The notes: generated from the sequence alone by a model not told the origin. A stretch of DNA of 64,000 bases from Xenophilus sp003671765 (GCA_051414805.1 CP166702.1:3348001-3412000); one strand, 5' to 3'; numbered from the stretch's first letter, positions 51,962-60,663 are shown. Numbers and translations: made by a program.

Positions 51962-54034
51962 ATGCCATTCATGACCAATCCGCTGCTCGACTTCGACGAC
52001 CTGCCCCTTTTCGACCAGATCCGCCCGGAGCATGTCGCGCCGGCGGTCGACGTGCTGCTCAAGCAGGCCGAGGTCGCGCTCGAGGAAGTCACCGCGCCCG
52101 AATTCCCGGCCCGGTGGGATGCCATCGCCAAGGTGCTCGACGTCGCCACAGAGCGCTTCTCGCGCGCCTGGGGCGCCGTCGGCCACCTGAACGCCGTGGC
52201 CGACACGCCGGAACTGCGCGCCGCCTACAACGAGGCGATGCCGCGCGTGACGGCCTTCTGGACGCAATTGGGTTCCGACGAGCGCCTGTACGCCAAGTAC
52301 AAGGCCATCGACCCCTCCACGCTGAACCCCGAGCAGGCCCAGGCCCACAGGAACGCCGTGCGCAACTTCGTGCTGGGTGGTGCGGAACTCCAGGGCGAGG
52401 CCAAGAAGCGCTATGCCGAGATCCAGGAACGCCAGGCGGAACTGAGCCAGAAGTTCAGCGAGCACGCGCTGGACGCGACCGATGCCTTCGCCTGGTATGC
52501 CGATCTGGCCGACCTGGACGGCCTGCCCGAGGACGTGATCGCGGCCGCCCGCGCCGCCGCCGAGGCCGAGGGCAAGGACGGCTACAAGCTCACGCTCAAG
52601 ATGCCCTGCTACCTGCCGGTGATGCAGTTCGCCAGGAGCAGCGCCCTGCGCGAGCGCCTGTACCGCGCGTATGTCACGCGCGCCAGCGAGTTCGGCGACC
52701 CGGCCTTCGACAACACCGCGCTCATCACCGAGATCCTGGCGCTGCGCGAGGAAGAGGCGAAGCTGCTGGGCTACGCCAACTTCGGTGAACTGTCCGTCGT
52801 TCCCAAGATGGCCGAGTCGCCCGAGCAGGTGGTGAAGTTCCTGCGCGACCTGGCGGCCAAGGCCCGCCCGTACGGCGAGCGCGACGTGGCCGAACTGCGC
52901 GAGTTCGCGGCCAAGGAACTGGGCCTGGCCGACCCGCAGCCCTGGGACTGGAGCTACATCGGCGAAAAGCTCAAGGAAGCACGCTATGCCTTCAGCGAGC
53001 AGGAGGTGAAGCAGTACTTCCCGGCGCCCAAGGTGCTGGCGGGCCTGTTCAAGATCGTCGAGACCTTGTTCGAGGTGAACATCCGCCGCGACAGCGCGCC
53101 GGTGTGGCATCCCACGGTCGAGTTCTACCGCATCGAGCGCGACACGCCGCAGGGCCGCCAGAAGGTCGGCCAGTTCTACCTCGACCCGTCGGCCCGCGTC
53201 GGCAAGCGCGGCGGCGCCTGGATGGACGACGTGCGCGCGCGCTGGCTGCGCCCCGACACCGGCGCGCTGCAGACGCCGGTCGCCCAGCTGGTGTGCAACT
53301 TCGCCGAAGGTGTGGATGGCAAGCCGCCGCTGCTCACGCACGACGACGTCATCACCCTCTTCCACGAGTTCGGCCACGGCCTGCACCACATGCTCACGCA
53401 GGTGAACGAGCGCGACGTCTCGGGCATCAGCGGCGTGGAGTGGGACGCGGTCGAACTGCCCAGCCAGTTCATGGAGAACTTCTGCTGGGAGTGGGACGTG
53501 CTCAAGCACATGACGGCGCATGCCGACACCGGCGAGCCGCTCCCGCGCGCGCTGTACGACAAGATGATCGCGGCGAAGAACTTCCAGAGCGGCATGCAGA
53601 CCCTGCGCCAGATCGAGTTCTCGCTCTTCGACATGCTGCTGCACACCGAATTCCATGCCGCCACCGCTGCCCCCGGGGCGGTGATGGCGCTGCTGGGCCG
53701 TGTGCGCGACGAGGTCGCCGTGCTGCCCGCCCCGCCCTTCAGCCGCACACCGAACACCTTCACCCACATCTTCTCGGGCGGCTATGCGGCTGGCTACTAC
53801 AGCTACAAGTGGGCCGAGGTGCTGTCGGCCGACGCGTATGCGGCCTTCGAGGAGAGCGCGGGCGCAAATGGCGAGCCGAGCGTGGACACCGGCCGGCGCT
53901 ACCGGCAGGCCATCCTCGAGGCCGGCGGCAGCCGCACGGCGATGGAGTCGTTCAAGGCCTTCCGCGGCCGCGAGCCGCAGCTCGACGCCCTGCTGCGCCA
54001 CCAGGGCATGGCCGAGGAAGCACAGCCGGCCTGA
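51962..54034 (+). CDS. prlC: Oligopeptidase A (M3 family)
   Basis: PrlC is a cytosolic zinc metallopeptidase that degrades short peptides, including cleaved signal peptides. The 690-residue protein carries HEFGH (about 468-472) in the M3 signature FHEFGHGLHHM and the third zinc ligand region GVEWDAVELPSQFMENF. It starts MPFMTNPLLDFDDLPLFDQI; the second ATG at 51971 is an equally possible start. It matches the standard length of about 680 residues. Confidence 0.95.
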   Translation: MPFMTNPLLDFDDLPLFDQIRPEHVAPAVDVLLKQAEVALEEVTAPEFPARWDAIAKVLDVATERFSRAWGAVGHLNAVADTPELRAAYNEAMPRVTAFWTQLGSDERLYAKYKAIDPSTLNPEQAQAHRNAVRNFVLGGAELQGEAKKRYAEIQERQAELSQKFSEHALDATDAFAWYADLADLDGLPEDVIAAARAAAEAEGKDGYKLTLKMPCYLPVMQFARSSALRERLYRAYVTRASEFGDPAFDNTALITEILALREEEAKLLGYANFGELSVVPKMAESPEQVVKFLRDLAAKARPYGERDVAELREFAAKELGLADPQPWDWSYIGEKLKEARYAFSEQEVKQYFPAPKVLAGLFKIVETLFEVNIRRDSAPVWHPTVEFYRIERDTPQGRQKVGQFYLDPSARVGKRGGAWMDDVRARWLRPDTGALQTPVAQLVCNFAEGVDGKPPLLTHDDVITLFHEFGHGLHHMLTQVNERDVSGISGVEWDAVELPSQFMENFCWEWDVLKHMTAHADTGEPLPRALYDKMIAAKNFQSGMQTLRQIEFSLFDMLLHTEFHAATAAPGAVMALLGRVRDEVAVLPAPPFSRTPNTFTHIFSGGYAAGYYSYKWAEVLSADAYAAFEESAGANGEPSVDTGRRYRQAILEAGGSRTAMESFKAFRGREPQLDALLRHQGMAEEAQPA

Positions 54035-54048
54035 GCTGGCGTGAACGC

Positions 54049-54070
54049 GCCGGCCGCGGGCGCGGCCGGC
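54049..54070 (+). other. Strong GC hairpin after prlC
   Basis: A perfect 9-bp stem GCCGGCCGC/GCGGCCGGC with loop GGGC lies 15 bp after the prlC stop. No T-tract follows, so it may be a weak terminator or an RNA-stabilising structure. Confidence 0.55.
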
Positions 54071-54131
54071 TGCGGTACGCTCGGGCCTTCGCCTGCGGCC
54101 GCGCCGCCCGCCGTTCACCTGCTGCATCGCC

Positions 54132-54767
54132 ATGACGCCTGCCACCGCCCGCCTGTTCTGCTGCTCCTGCGCCCTGCTCCTCGCCGCCGGTGCGGCCTCG
54201 GCCCAGGGCCTGTACCGCAACGTCGACGCCAACGGCCGCGTGACCTACACCGACCGGCCGCCGGCGGCGAATGCGCAGCCCGCGCCCGTGGGCCGCAGCG
54301 GCGGCAGTGCCGGGACCAGCGCCCAGCTGCCCTTCGAGCTGCGCCAGATCGTGCAGCGCTACCCGGTCACGCTCTACACGGGCGACGACTGCGCGCCCTG
54401 CGCCACCGGTCGACAGCTGCTGCAGACACGTGGCATTCCCTTCGACGAACGCACCGTGAAGAGCAGCGAGGACATCGCCGCGCTCGAACGGCTGAGCGGC
54501 CGCAACGGGCTGCCGCTGCTGACCATCGGCAGCCAGCAGTTGAAGGGCTTCTCCGATGCGGAGTGGTCGCAGTACCTGGACGCGGCCGGCTACCCCAAGA
54601 GCGTGCAGCTGCCCCCGGGCTACCGCAACCCGCCGGCGCAGCCGCTGGTGGCGCAGCAGGCCGCCCCCGCGGCGCCGGCGCCGGCGCCCGCTGCGGTGCA
54701 GGCCCCGCCCGCGACGCCGGCACCCGAGGCGCCGACGCCGTCGAACCCGGCCGGCATTCGCTTCTGA
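54132..54767 (+). CDS. Exported glutaredoxin-like protein with DUF4124 region
   Basis: The 211-residue protein has a signal peptide (about 1-24), a DUF4124-like segment (GLYRNVDANGRVTYTDRPP) and a glutaredoxin fold with redox motif CAPC (C87, C90) and a following cis-Pro segment (GLPLLTIGSQQLKGF). A Pro/Ala-rich tail begins about residue 168. It is probably a periplasmic thiol-disulfide protein; partner and direction of exchange are unknown. It lies 97 bp after prlC and faces rpiA across a repeat copy. Confidence 0.8.
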   Translation: MTPATARLFCCSCALLLAAGAASAQGLYRNVDANGRVTYTDRPPAANAQPAPVGRSGGSAGTSAQLPFELRQIVQRYPVTLYTGDDCAPCATGRQLLQTRGIPFDERTVKSSEDIAALERLSGRNGLPLLTIGSQQLKGFSDAEWSQYLDAAGYPKSVQLPPGYRNPPAQPLVAQQAAPAAPAPAPAAVQAPPATPAPEAPTPSNPAGIRF

Positions 54768-54794
54768 AGCCAGTGGCGGCGGCCCAGCCGGCTC

Positions 54795-54842
54795 GCTATT
54801 GAATCGATAGCGGATCGCGCAGGCGGGACGGGCGCTGCGGCC
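54795..54842 (+). repeat. Dispersed palindrome-hairpin repeat, intergenic copy between the glutaredoxin gene and rpiA
   Basis: The box GCTATTGAATCGATAGC (54795-54811), spacer GGATC, GCGCAGGCGGGACGGGCGC (54817-54835), then TGCGGCC and TGTTT follow the standard layout. It lies between convergent genes and may act as a weak terminator. Confidence 0.8.
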
Positions 54843-54868
54843 TGTTTACCCTGAAGTTCGATCGCTGT

Positions 54869-55567
54869 TCAGTCGTAGCGAAGGGTCTGGACGCCCTCGG
54901 GCGTCGCGAGCAGGCAGACCTGCGCCTTCTGGTGCGCGAACACGCCCACCGTCACCACACCGGGCCACTGGTTCACCTCGCTCTCGAAGGCGAGCGGATC
55001 GGAGATCTTCAGGCCCGTGACGTCGAGGATGTGCTGGCCGTTGTCGGTCACCAGCGGCAGGCCGTCCTTCTCGCGGACCTGCGCCAGGCCGCCAAACGCC
55101 GCGAACTGGCGCATGAGGCGCCGCGCCGCCATCGGGATGATCTCTACCGGCAGCGGGAAGGCACCAAGCACCTCGACCCGCTTGGACGCATCGGCGATGC
55201 ACACGAAGCGCCGCGACTGGGCCGCGACGATCTTCTCGCGCGTGAGGGCCGCACCGCCGCCCTTGATCATGTGGCCACGGCCGTCGATCTCGTCGGCGCC
55301 GTCGATGTAGACCGCAAGCTCGTCGACCGCATTGCTGTCGAAGACTTCGATGCCCAGCGCACGCAGCCGTTCGGTCGAGGCGATCGAGCTCGAGACGGCA
55401 CCCTTGATCTCGTGCTTGATGGTGGCCAGCGCGTCGATGAACTTGTTCACCGTCGAGCCGGTGCCCACGCCGACGATCTCGCCGCGTACCACGTACTCGA
55501 GCGCGGCGCGGCCCACGAGGGTCTTGAGTTCGTCCTGGGTGGGGGCGGCGGATGCGGGGGCGCTCAT
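54869..55567 (-). CDS. rpiA: Ribose-5-phosphate isomerase A
   Basis: RpiA interconverts ribose-5-phosphate and ribulose-5-phosphate in the pentose phosphate pathway. The 232-residue protein has the phosphate-binding GVGTGSTVNKFIDAL, the catalytic region YIDGADEIDGRGHMIKGGGAALTREKI and the C-terminal segment GVFAHQKAQVCLLATPEGV. ATG 55565-55567 is the start that matches family length. It diverges from pyrD across 50 bp. Confidence 0.96.
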   Translation of the reverse strand: MSAPASAAPTQDELKTLVGRAALEYVVRGEIVGVGTGSTVNKFIDALATIKHEIKGAVSSSIASTERLRALGIEVFDSNAVDELAVYIDGADEIDGRGHMIKGGGAALTREKIVAAQSRRFVCIADASKRVEVLGAFPLPVEIIPMAARRLMRQFAAFGGLAQVREKDGLPLVTDNGQHILDVTGLKISDPLAFESEVNQWPGVVTVGVFAHQKAQVCLLATPEGVQTLRYD

Positions 55568-55617
55568 CGCGGAAAATCCTTGGTTCGTCTGAAGAATCAC
55601 AAGCCGCAAATTATCCA

Positions 55618-56685
55618 ATGCTCGCCTCGCTCCCCGCGCTGTACGGCCTCGCCCGCCCTTTCCTCTTCGGCATGGACCCGGAGGCGGCCCATGAACTGAC
55701 GCTCGACAGCCTGGCCCGCACGCAGAACACGCCGCTGGCCTGCCTGTACGCCGCTCCGCGCGTGGACGACCCGCTGATCCTGGCCGGCCTGCCCTTCCCG
55801 AACCGCGTGGGCCTGGCGGCCGGGCTGGACAAGAACGCGCGCTGCATCGACGCCTTCTCGGCCATGGGCTTCGGTTTCGTCGAGGTCGGCACCGTCACGC
55901 CGAAGGCGCAGCCGGGCAATCCCAAGCCGCGCATGTTCCGCCTGCCCAAGGCAGACGCGCTCATCAACCGGCTGGGGTTCAACAACGAAGGGCTCGACGC
56001 CTTCATTGCCAACGTGCAGCGGGCGCGCTTCCGGCAGCAGGCGGCTGCGGCCGGCCGCAAGCCGATGCTGCTGGGCCTGAACATCGGCAAGAACGCCAGC
56101 ACCCCGATCGAACGCGCCGTCGACGACTACCTGCTGGGCCTGGAAGGCGTGTACCCGCATGCCGACTACGTCACGGTCAATATCTCCAGCCCCAACACCG
56201 CCAACCTGCGCAGCCTGCAGAGCGACGAGGCGCTGGATGCGCTCCTGGGCGCCATCGCCGAACGGCGCCAGCTGCTCGCGGCGACGCAGCAAAGGCGCGT
56301 GCCGGTGTTCCTCAAGATCGCGCCCGACCTGGACGAGGCGCAGGTGGCCGTCATCGCCGCGACGCTGCAGCGCCACGGCCTGGACGGCGTCATCGCCACC
56401 AACACCACGCTGGCGCGCGATGCAGTCGCCGGCCTGCCGCATGGCAGCGAAGCCGGGGGCCTGTCGGGCGCCCCGGTGCGCGAGGCCAGCAACCGCGTGA
56501 TCGCGCAACTGCGTGCCGCCCTCGGGCCGGGCTTTCCGATCGTGGGCGTGGGTGGCGTGATGAGCGGCGACGATGCGCGCGCCAAGCTGGCGGCCGGCGC
56601 CGATGTGGTGCAGGTCTACACGGGGCTGATCTACCGCGGGCCGTCGCTGGTGCGCGAGGTGGCGCAAGCGCTGCGCGAGCGCTGA
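55618..56685 (+). CDS. pyrD: Dihydroorotate dehydrogenase, class 2 (quinone-dependent)
   Basis: PyrD class 2 oxidises dihydroorotate at the inner membrane with ubiquinone in pyrimidine synthesis. The 355-residue protein has the N-terminal membrane-associating helices (MLASLPALYGLARPFLF), the FMN-binding barrel (GLAAGLDKNARCIDAF, GFVEVGTVTPKAQPGNP) and the catalytic serine region NISSPNT. C-terminal FMN phosphate contacts are in GVGGVMSGDDARAKLAAGAD. ATG 55618-55620 matches the family start. Confidence 0.97.
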   Translation: MLASLPALYGLARPFLFGMDPEAAHELTLDSLARTQNTPLACLYAAPRVDDPLILAGLPFPNRVGLAAGLDKNARCIDAFSAMGFGFVEVGTVTPKAQPGNPKPRMFRLPKADALINRLGFNNEGLDAFIANVQRARFRQQAAAAGRKPMLLGLNIGKNASTPIERAVDDYLLGLEGVYPHADYVTVNISSPNTANLRSLQSDEALDALLGAIAERRQLLAATQQRRVPVFLKIAPDLDEAQVAVIAATLQRHGLDGVIATNTTLARDAVAGLPHGSEAGGLSGAPVREASNRVIAQLRAALGPGFPIVGVGGVMSGDDARAKLAAGADVVQVYTGLIYRGPSLVREVAQALRER

Positions 56686-56702
56686 ACGTTCGACGCCGTC
56701 GA

Positions 56703-56738
56703 GAAAACGCCGCCGGAGCACGGGGCTGCGGCGGCGTT
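56703..56738 (-). terminator. Intrinsic terminator after the YqjE-like gene
   Basis: On the minus strand the 10-bp stem AACGCCGCCG/CGGCGGCGTT with a 13-nt loop is followed by TTTTC. It lies between convergent pyrD and the YqjE-like gene and could also stop pyrD readthrough, though the plus-strand side lacks a T-tract. Confidence 0.85.
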
Positions 56739-56760
56739 CAAGGAGCGCTGGTGCGCAGGC

Positions 56761-57459
56761 TCAGCGCAGCTTCCAGAGGATCGGAAAGAGCCAGCCGGTG
56801 ACACGCAGAAGCCGGCGCGGGCCGACCACGGCCATCACCACGGCCGCCGCGGCGCCCGTCGCGATCGGATGCTCGCGTGCCAGCCGCATCGCCTTGTCGG
56901 CGGGCGGCTCGTAGGCCGCAGCCTCCTGCGCAGCAGCGGCCTCGGCGGCCGCCTCCATGCGCTCTTCGAGCATCAGCCGCTGGCGCTGGCGCTCGATGCG
57001 GTCCAGTAGCGCCTGGCGCGTCGCAGGGCGCGGCTCGCGTGGCTTGTCCTCGTCGTCGCCGCCGAAGCGGGTCTGGAGGTAAACCCAGTCGCGCTCGAAT
57101 TCCCGGCGGGCAGGCTCCATAGCGGCCGAGGCGCCGCTCAGGCTGGACATCAGGCCCACCAGCGCAGCCACCCACAGGACGACCCACAGCGCCGCGACCA
57201 GCCAGGCGGCGGTCGCGCGATGTGGCGTGTCCCAGAAGTGCACCACCACGGCGACCGACAGCAGCGATGCCATCACGATCGTGAGGCCGATCAAAGCCAC
57301 CAGGAGCACCATCAGCCGCTTGAGGTGGCCTTTCTCGTCTTCCCATGCCATGCCCAGCAACTGGGCCCGGTCTTCGGCGGCGGCGGCGCCTTCACTCAAC
57401 GCGGCACGCACGCGACGAATGCGCGCGTCGATGCCGAGTAGGGACAGCAGCTGCTTCAT
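56761..57459 (-). CDS. YqjE/phage-holin-III-like membrane protein
   Basis: The 232-residue protein has two adjacent membrane segments (about 47-75 and 83-107) between a short N-terminal helix and a long charged C-terminal coiled coil, ending in a further hydrophobic stretch near 205-225. This matches the YqjE family, annotated as phage holin superfamily III, but there are no phage genes around it. Together with the DUF883 gene upstream it forms the yqjD-yqjE-type pair linked to stress and membrane adaptation in enterobacteria. Confidence 0.75.
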   Translation of the reverse strand: MKQLLSLLGIDARIRRVRAALSEGAAAAEDRAQLLGMAWEDEKGHLKRLMVLLVALIGLTIVMASLLSVAVVVHFWDTPHRATAAWLVAALWVVLWVAALVGLMSSLSGASAAMEPARREFERDWVYLQTRFGGDDEDKPREPRPATRQALLDRIERQRQRLMLEERMEAAAEAAAAQEAAAYEPPADKAMRLAREHPIATGAAAAVVMAVVGPRRLLRVTGWLFPILWKLR

Positions 57460-57525
57460 GCGGCCTGCCTTCCCGCGCGCCGCAAGCGGGGTCGGTCCAC
57501 GGGCATCAGCAATGCACGCACCCGA

Positions 57526-57837
57526 TCAGCGGCGGCTGCCGAGCAGCAGCCCCACGAGCACCCCCACCGCCAGCGCGGCACCGGCGATCTGCCAGGGCTC
57601 GTCGTGCGCATAGGCGTTGGCCGTCTGCGCCGCATCCTTGGCCTTCTTCGCCGCGATCTTGCTCTTCTCGGAGGCGAGCTCGCGCGCGATGGCCAGCTTG
57701 GCCTCCACCCGCTGCTTGAGCGCCTTGATCTGGGGCACGGATTCGAGGTCCTTGTTCGAAAGCACGCCCTTCACGTCGTTGGCGAGGTCTTCGACCACCG
57801 CATTGGCGGCCGCTTCGAGATTGTTGGATACGGACAT
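57526..57837 (-). CDS. DUF883 (ElaB/YqjD-like) small membrane-anchored protein
   Basis: The 103-residue protein is a charged helical region followed by a glycine-rich C-terminal membrane anchor (PWQIAGAALAVGVLVGLLLGSRR), the layout of ElaB/YqjD proteins that anchor ribosomes to the membrane in stationary phase in E. coli. ATG 57835-57837 is the start; longer frames overlap the next gene. Its 5' leader contains a strong hairpin (57890-57912). It is the first gene of the pair with the YqjE-like gene. Confidence 0.82.
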   Translation of the reverse strand: MSVSNNLEAAANAVVEDLANDVKGVLSNKDLESVPQIKALKQRVEAKLAIARELASEKSKIAAKKAKDAAQTANAYAHDEPWQIAGAALAVGVLVGLLLGSRR

Positions 57838-57889
57838 GGAGAAACCTTCCCTCAGTGGAGTCTGGACACCGGCAGGAACACCGGCAGTG

Positions 57890-57912
57890 GGCACGCCAGC
57901 AACTGGCGTGCC
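57890..57912 (-). other. Hairpin upstream of the DUF883 gene
   Basis: A perfect 9-bp stem GGCACGCCA/TGGCGTGCC with loop GCAAC. It lies 28 bp after the LhgO-like stop and 52 bp before the DUF883 start, with no U-tract. TAATAT just upstream on the minus strand could be a -10, which would put the hairpin in the DUF883 leader. Confidence 0.5.
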
Positions 57913-57940
57913 GGCCATATTACAGCGACATGAAGCGCAA

Positions 57941-59047
57941 TCACGCGGCAATTCCCGGCAATTCACACACATGTCGGCCAATGGCCAGACTGCTTGTCAG
58001 ACCGGGCGACTCGATGCCGAAAAGATTGACCAGCCCGGGCACGCCGTGGACCTCCGGCCCCTGGATCACGAAGTCCCTCGCCGCCTCGCCGGGCCCTGAA
58101 ATCTTGGGGCGGATGCCGGCGTAGCCCGGCTGCAGCGCATGGTCCGGGAGGCCCGGCCAGTACTTGCGGACCTCGGCATAGAAGCCGTCGCCGCGGCGTG
58201 GGTCGACCTGCAGGTCCGAGGGGCTGGCGACCCATTCCACGTCGGGGCCGAACTTGGCCTGTCCGCCCAGGTCGAGCGTCAGGTGCACGCCCAGGCCGCC
58301 CGCTTCAGGCACAGGGTAGATCAGCCGACTGAAGGGCGCACGGCCGCCAAGCACGAAGTAGCTGCCCTTGGCCCAATGCGCCTGCGGCACGTGCGATGGA
58401 TCCAGCCCGTCGAAGCGGGACGCCAGCGCTGGCGCGTTCAGGCCCGCCGCGTTGACCACCGTGCGGCACCGCAACGCCGTGCCGTCGACCATCTCCAGTT
58501 CGATGCCCGCGACCGTGCAGCGCGCGGCGCGCACTGCCGATTTGAGGGCGAGGACACCGCCTGCGTGCTCCATGTCGCCTTGAAGGCTGAGCATCAGGGC
58601 GTGGCTGTCCACGATGCCCGTCGAAGGCGAGTGGATCGCGGCAACACAGGCCAACGCGGGCTCGAGCGTCCGGGCTCGCGCAGCATCGAGCAGCACGAGG
58701 TCGTCGACGCCGTTGGCCCGCCCCTTGGCCACGATGGCGTCGAGCTCGGCAGCTTCGGCCTGCGAAGCGGCGACGATCAGCTTGCCGCAGCGACGATGCG
58801 GCACGCCCCGCTCCTGCGCATAGGCATAGAGCAACTGCTTGCCCTCCACGCACAGGCGAGCCTTCAGCGAGCCGGCGGGGTAGTAGATGCCGGCGTGGAT
58901 GACCTCGCTGTTGCGCGAGCTGGTGCCCGAGCCGATGGCGCCTTCGGCCTCCAGCACGACGACCTCGCGCCCTGCCAACGCCATGGCCCGCGCGACTGCC
59001 AGGCCCACCACACCGGCGCCGATCACGGCGCAATCGAATTCGTCCAT
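57941..59047 (-). CDS. FAD-dependent oxidoreductase, L-2-hydroxyglutarate oxidase (LhgO)-like
   Basis: The 368-residue protein is a DAO-family flavoenzyme: Rossmann site CAVIGAGVVGLAVARAMAL, GTSSRNSEVIHAGIYY, a central substrate-binding domain and C-terminal FAD contact GIESPGLTSSLAIG. The SRNSEVIHAGIYY segment is typical of the LhgO/L2HGDH group, which oxidises L-2-hydroxyglutarate to 2-oxoglutarate, but related 2-hydroxyacid oxidases look similar. It is a single gene between the small unknown gene and the DUF883 gene. The assignment to a specific substrate is inference. Confidence 0.8.
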   Translation of the reverse strand: MDEFDCAVIGAGVVGLAVARAMALAGREVVVLEAEGAIGSGTSSRNSEVIHAGIYYPAGSLKARLCVEGKQLLYAYAQERGVPHRRCGKLIVAASQAEAAELDAIVAKGRANGVDDLVLLDAARARTLEPALACVAAIHSPSTGIVDSHALMLSLQGDMEHAGGVLALKSAVRAARCTVAGIELEMVDGTALRCRTVVNAAGLNAPALASRFDGLDPSHVPQAHWAKGSYFVLGGRAPFSRLIYPVPEAGGLGVHLTLDLGGQAKFGPDVEWVASPSDLQVDPRRGDGFYAEVRKYWPGLPDHALQPGYAGIRPKISGPGEAARDFVIQGPEVHGVPGLVNLFGIESPGLTSSLAIGRHVCELPGIAA

Positions 59048-59087
59048 GCCGCGAGCTTAGCGGCACGTCGCTTGAAGAGCGGCGTCC

Positions 59088-59309
59088 TCAGAAGCCGCGC
59101 CAGCGGAACGCGGCAGCCCGCATGAAGTGGCGGTTGGCGCGAGCCTGCCACGAGAGCAGCGTCGGAGGATGGGGGGCCTTGCCCGGTGCAGGGATCGATG
59201 CGTCGGACGGCGGCAGGGTCGGCGCGGCCGGCCCGCGGTCCGGCTCAACGGGAAGGTCCGGGCCGGAAGGCGTGATCGGCGTAGGAAGCTCGGTGGACAT
59301 CGGCTGCAT
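59088..59309 (-). CDS. Small Pro-rich protein of unknown function
   Basis: The 73-residue frame starts at ATG 59307-59309 with AGGGG six bases upstream, giving MQPMSTELPTPITPSGPD, a Pro-rich middle (PTLPPSDASIPAPGKAPH) and a basic, aromatic C-terminus (NRHFMRAAAFRWRGF). I do not recognise a family. The good ribosome-binding site and location between a terminator and the LhgO-like gene favour a real gene, but codon evidence is thin. Confidence 0.45.
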   Translation of the reverse strand: MQPMSTELPTPITPSGPDLPVEPDRGPAAPTLPPSDASIPAPGKAPHPPTLLSWQARANRHFMRAAAFRWRGF

Positions 59310-59439
59310 GGTCAACCCCTGGTTGAGTCTTGTTGAGCCGAGTTCTACGCCCCCTCGCAGCAGTGCGTACCGGCGCACAGGCGGCGCGTACGTCGGCAGC
59401 GGCCGACACACCGGAATCGGATCGTCCGGCTCACCAACG

Positions 59440-59461
59440 AAAACGGCACCCGAAGGTGCCG
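59440..59461 (-). terminator. UUCG-loop terminator after tRNA-Val
   Basis: On the minus strand a perfect 7-bp stem CGGCACC/GGTGCCG closes a UUCG loop and is followed by TTTTCGTT. It lies 16 bp after the tRNA 3' end. Confidence 0.88.
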
Positions 59462-59476
59462 CGATCGTGAGGTGTG

Positions 59477-59551
59477 TGGTGGGCGGTGAGGGCTTTGAAC
59501 CCCCGACCCCAGCAGTGTGAATGCTGTGCTCTACCCCTGAGCTAACCGCCC
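59477..59551 (-). tRNA. tRNA-Val (anticodon CAC)
   Basis: A complete 75-nt cloverleaf with encoded CCA. The acceptor stem is GGGCGGT/ACCGCCC, the D arm GCTC-AGGGGTA-GAGC, the anticodon stem CAGCA/TGCTG with loop TTCACAC (anticodon CAC), and the T loop TTCAAAG. It reads GTG, the dominant valine codon expected in this GC-rich genome. It lies 52 bp after dnaQ and is followed by a terminator. Confidence 0.95.
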
Positions 59552-59603
59552 TGGTTGGATGTTCGCGATGCACTGCAGATGCCGTGCGCTGCGAAGCCCA
59601 CGA

Positions 59604-60323
59604 TTATGCCACAGCTTTTTCGGCCAGCAGCTTGAAAAGCGTCTTGCCGCCGCTCGCCTTGTCCAGATCGGCCAGCACCTTCTCATGAGCCGTCATTTCG
59701 TCGTCGGACGCCATGAGCACCGGCAGCGTGAAGCTGCGCAGGTCCGCCGCCACCACGATGCCCTGCTCGTCGCCGCTGCTTTCCACCTCGATGAGCAGCG
59801 CGTCCTGTCCGCGCGTGAGGTTGATGTAGACATCGGCCAGCAACTGCGCGTCGAGCTTGGCGCCGTGGAAGGTGCGGTTGGAACGGTCGACGCCGAAGCG
59901 GTCGCACAGCGCATCGAGCGAATTGCGCTTGCCCGGATAGACCTGCTTGGCCATGGCCAGGGTGTCGGTCACCTCGCCGACGAACTCACGCAGCGGCGCC
60001 AGGCCCGCCAGTTCGAGCTCCTTGTTGAGGAAGCCGACGTCGAAGGCCGCGTTGTGGATGATGAGCTCGGCCCCACGCAGGTACTCGACGATCTCCTGCG
60101 CCATGGTGGCGAACTTCGGCTTGTCGCTCAGGAACTCGGTCGTCAGCCCGTGCACGCGCAGCGCGTCTTCGTGGCTCTCGCGCTCGGGGTTGAAGTAGAT
60201 GTGCAGGTCGTTGCCGGTGAGCTTGCGGTTGAACAGCTCCACGCAGCCCAGCTCGATGATGCGGTCACCGTTCTCGGCCGAGAGGCCGGTGGTTTCGGTG
60301 TCGAGGACGATCTGGCGGCTCAT
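59604..60323 (-). CDS. dnaQ: DNA polymerase III epsilon subunit (3'-5' proofreading exonuclease)
   Basis: DnaQ proofreads for the replicative polymerase. The 239-residue protein has the DEDDh motifs: D8 and E10 in VLDTETTG, D95 in HNAAFDVGF, and H153/D158 in FHGAKLDAQLLADVY. The C-terminal alpha-binding tail ends GGKTLFKLLAEKAVA. It starts one base after the fdx stop, so it is translated from the isc-operon transcript; tRNA-Val follows. Linking dnaQ to isc genes is unusual compared with E. coli (rnhA-dnaQ). Confidence 0.95.
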   Translation of the reverse strand: MSRQIVLDTETTGLSAENGDRIIELGCVELFNRKLTGNDLHIYFNPERESHEDALRVHGLTTEFLSDKPKFATMAQEIVEYLRGAELIIHNAAFDVGFLNKELELAGLAPLREFVGEVTDTLAMAKQVYPGKRNSLDALCDRFGVDRSNRTFHGAKLDAQLLADVYINLTRGQDALLIEVESSGDEQGIVVAADLRSFTLPVLMASDDEMTAHEKVLADLDKASGGKTLFKLLAEKAVA

Positions 60324-60324
60324 C

Positions 60325-60663
60325 TCAATGATTTTCTTTGGCGTGGTTGATCGAGTACTTGGGGATCTCGACCGTCACATCCTGCTGCGCCAGGATCGCC
60401 TGGCAGGACAGGCGCGACTGCGGCTCCAGGCCCCAGGCGCGGTCGAGCAGGTCTTCCTCGGCCTCGTCGGCTTCGTTGAGCGAGTTGTAGCCCTCGCGCA
60501 CGATGACGTGGCAGGTCGTGCAGGCACAGCTCATGTCGCAGGCGTGCTCGATGTTGATGTGGTTGTCGAGCAGCGCTTCGCAGATCGAGGTGCCGGCCGG
60601 CGCCGTGATCTCGGCGCCCTGCGGGCAGTACTCGGCGTGGGGAAGGATCTTGATGACGGGCAT
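60325..60663 (-). CDS. fdx: ISC-type [2Fe-2S] ferredoxin
   Basis: Fdx supplies electrons for iron-sulfur assembly on IscU. The 112-residue protein has the adrenodoxin-type cluster ligands C42, C48, C51 (HACDMSCACTTC) and C87 (SRLSCQAI). It follows hscA after 12 bp and precedes dnaQ by one base. No iscX gene is seen after it. Confidence 0.96.
   Translation of the reverse strand: MPVIKILPHAEYCPQGAEITAPAGTSICEALLDNHINIEHACDMSCACTTCHVIVREGYNSLNEADEAEEDLLDRAWGLEPQSRLSCQAILAQQDVTVEIPKYSINHAKENH

Noticed and set aside
51485..54232. A 915-codon minus-strand frame opposite folD and prlC
   Set aside because: Both plus-strand genes carry full catalytic motifs; the antisense frame carries none.
56761..57459. 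Phage holin, hence a prophage remnant
   Set aside because: The holin-III label reflects the YqjE family; no lysin, capsid, integrase or att-like repeats are present and the DUF883 neighbour is the usual chromosomal partner.
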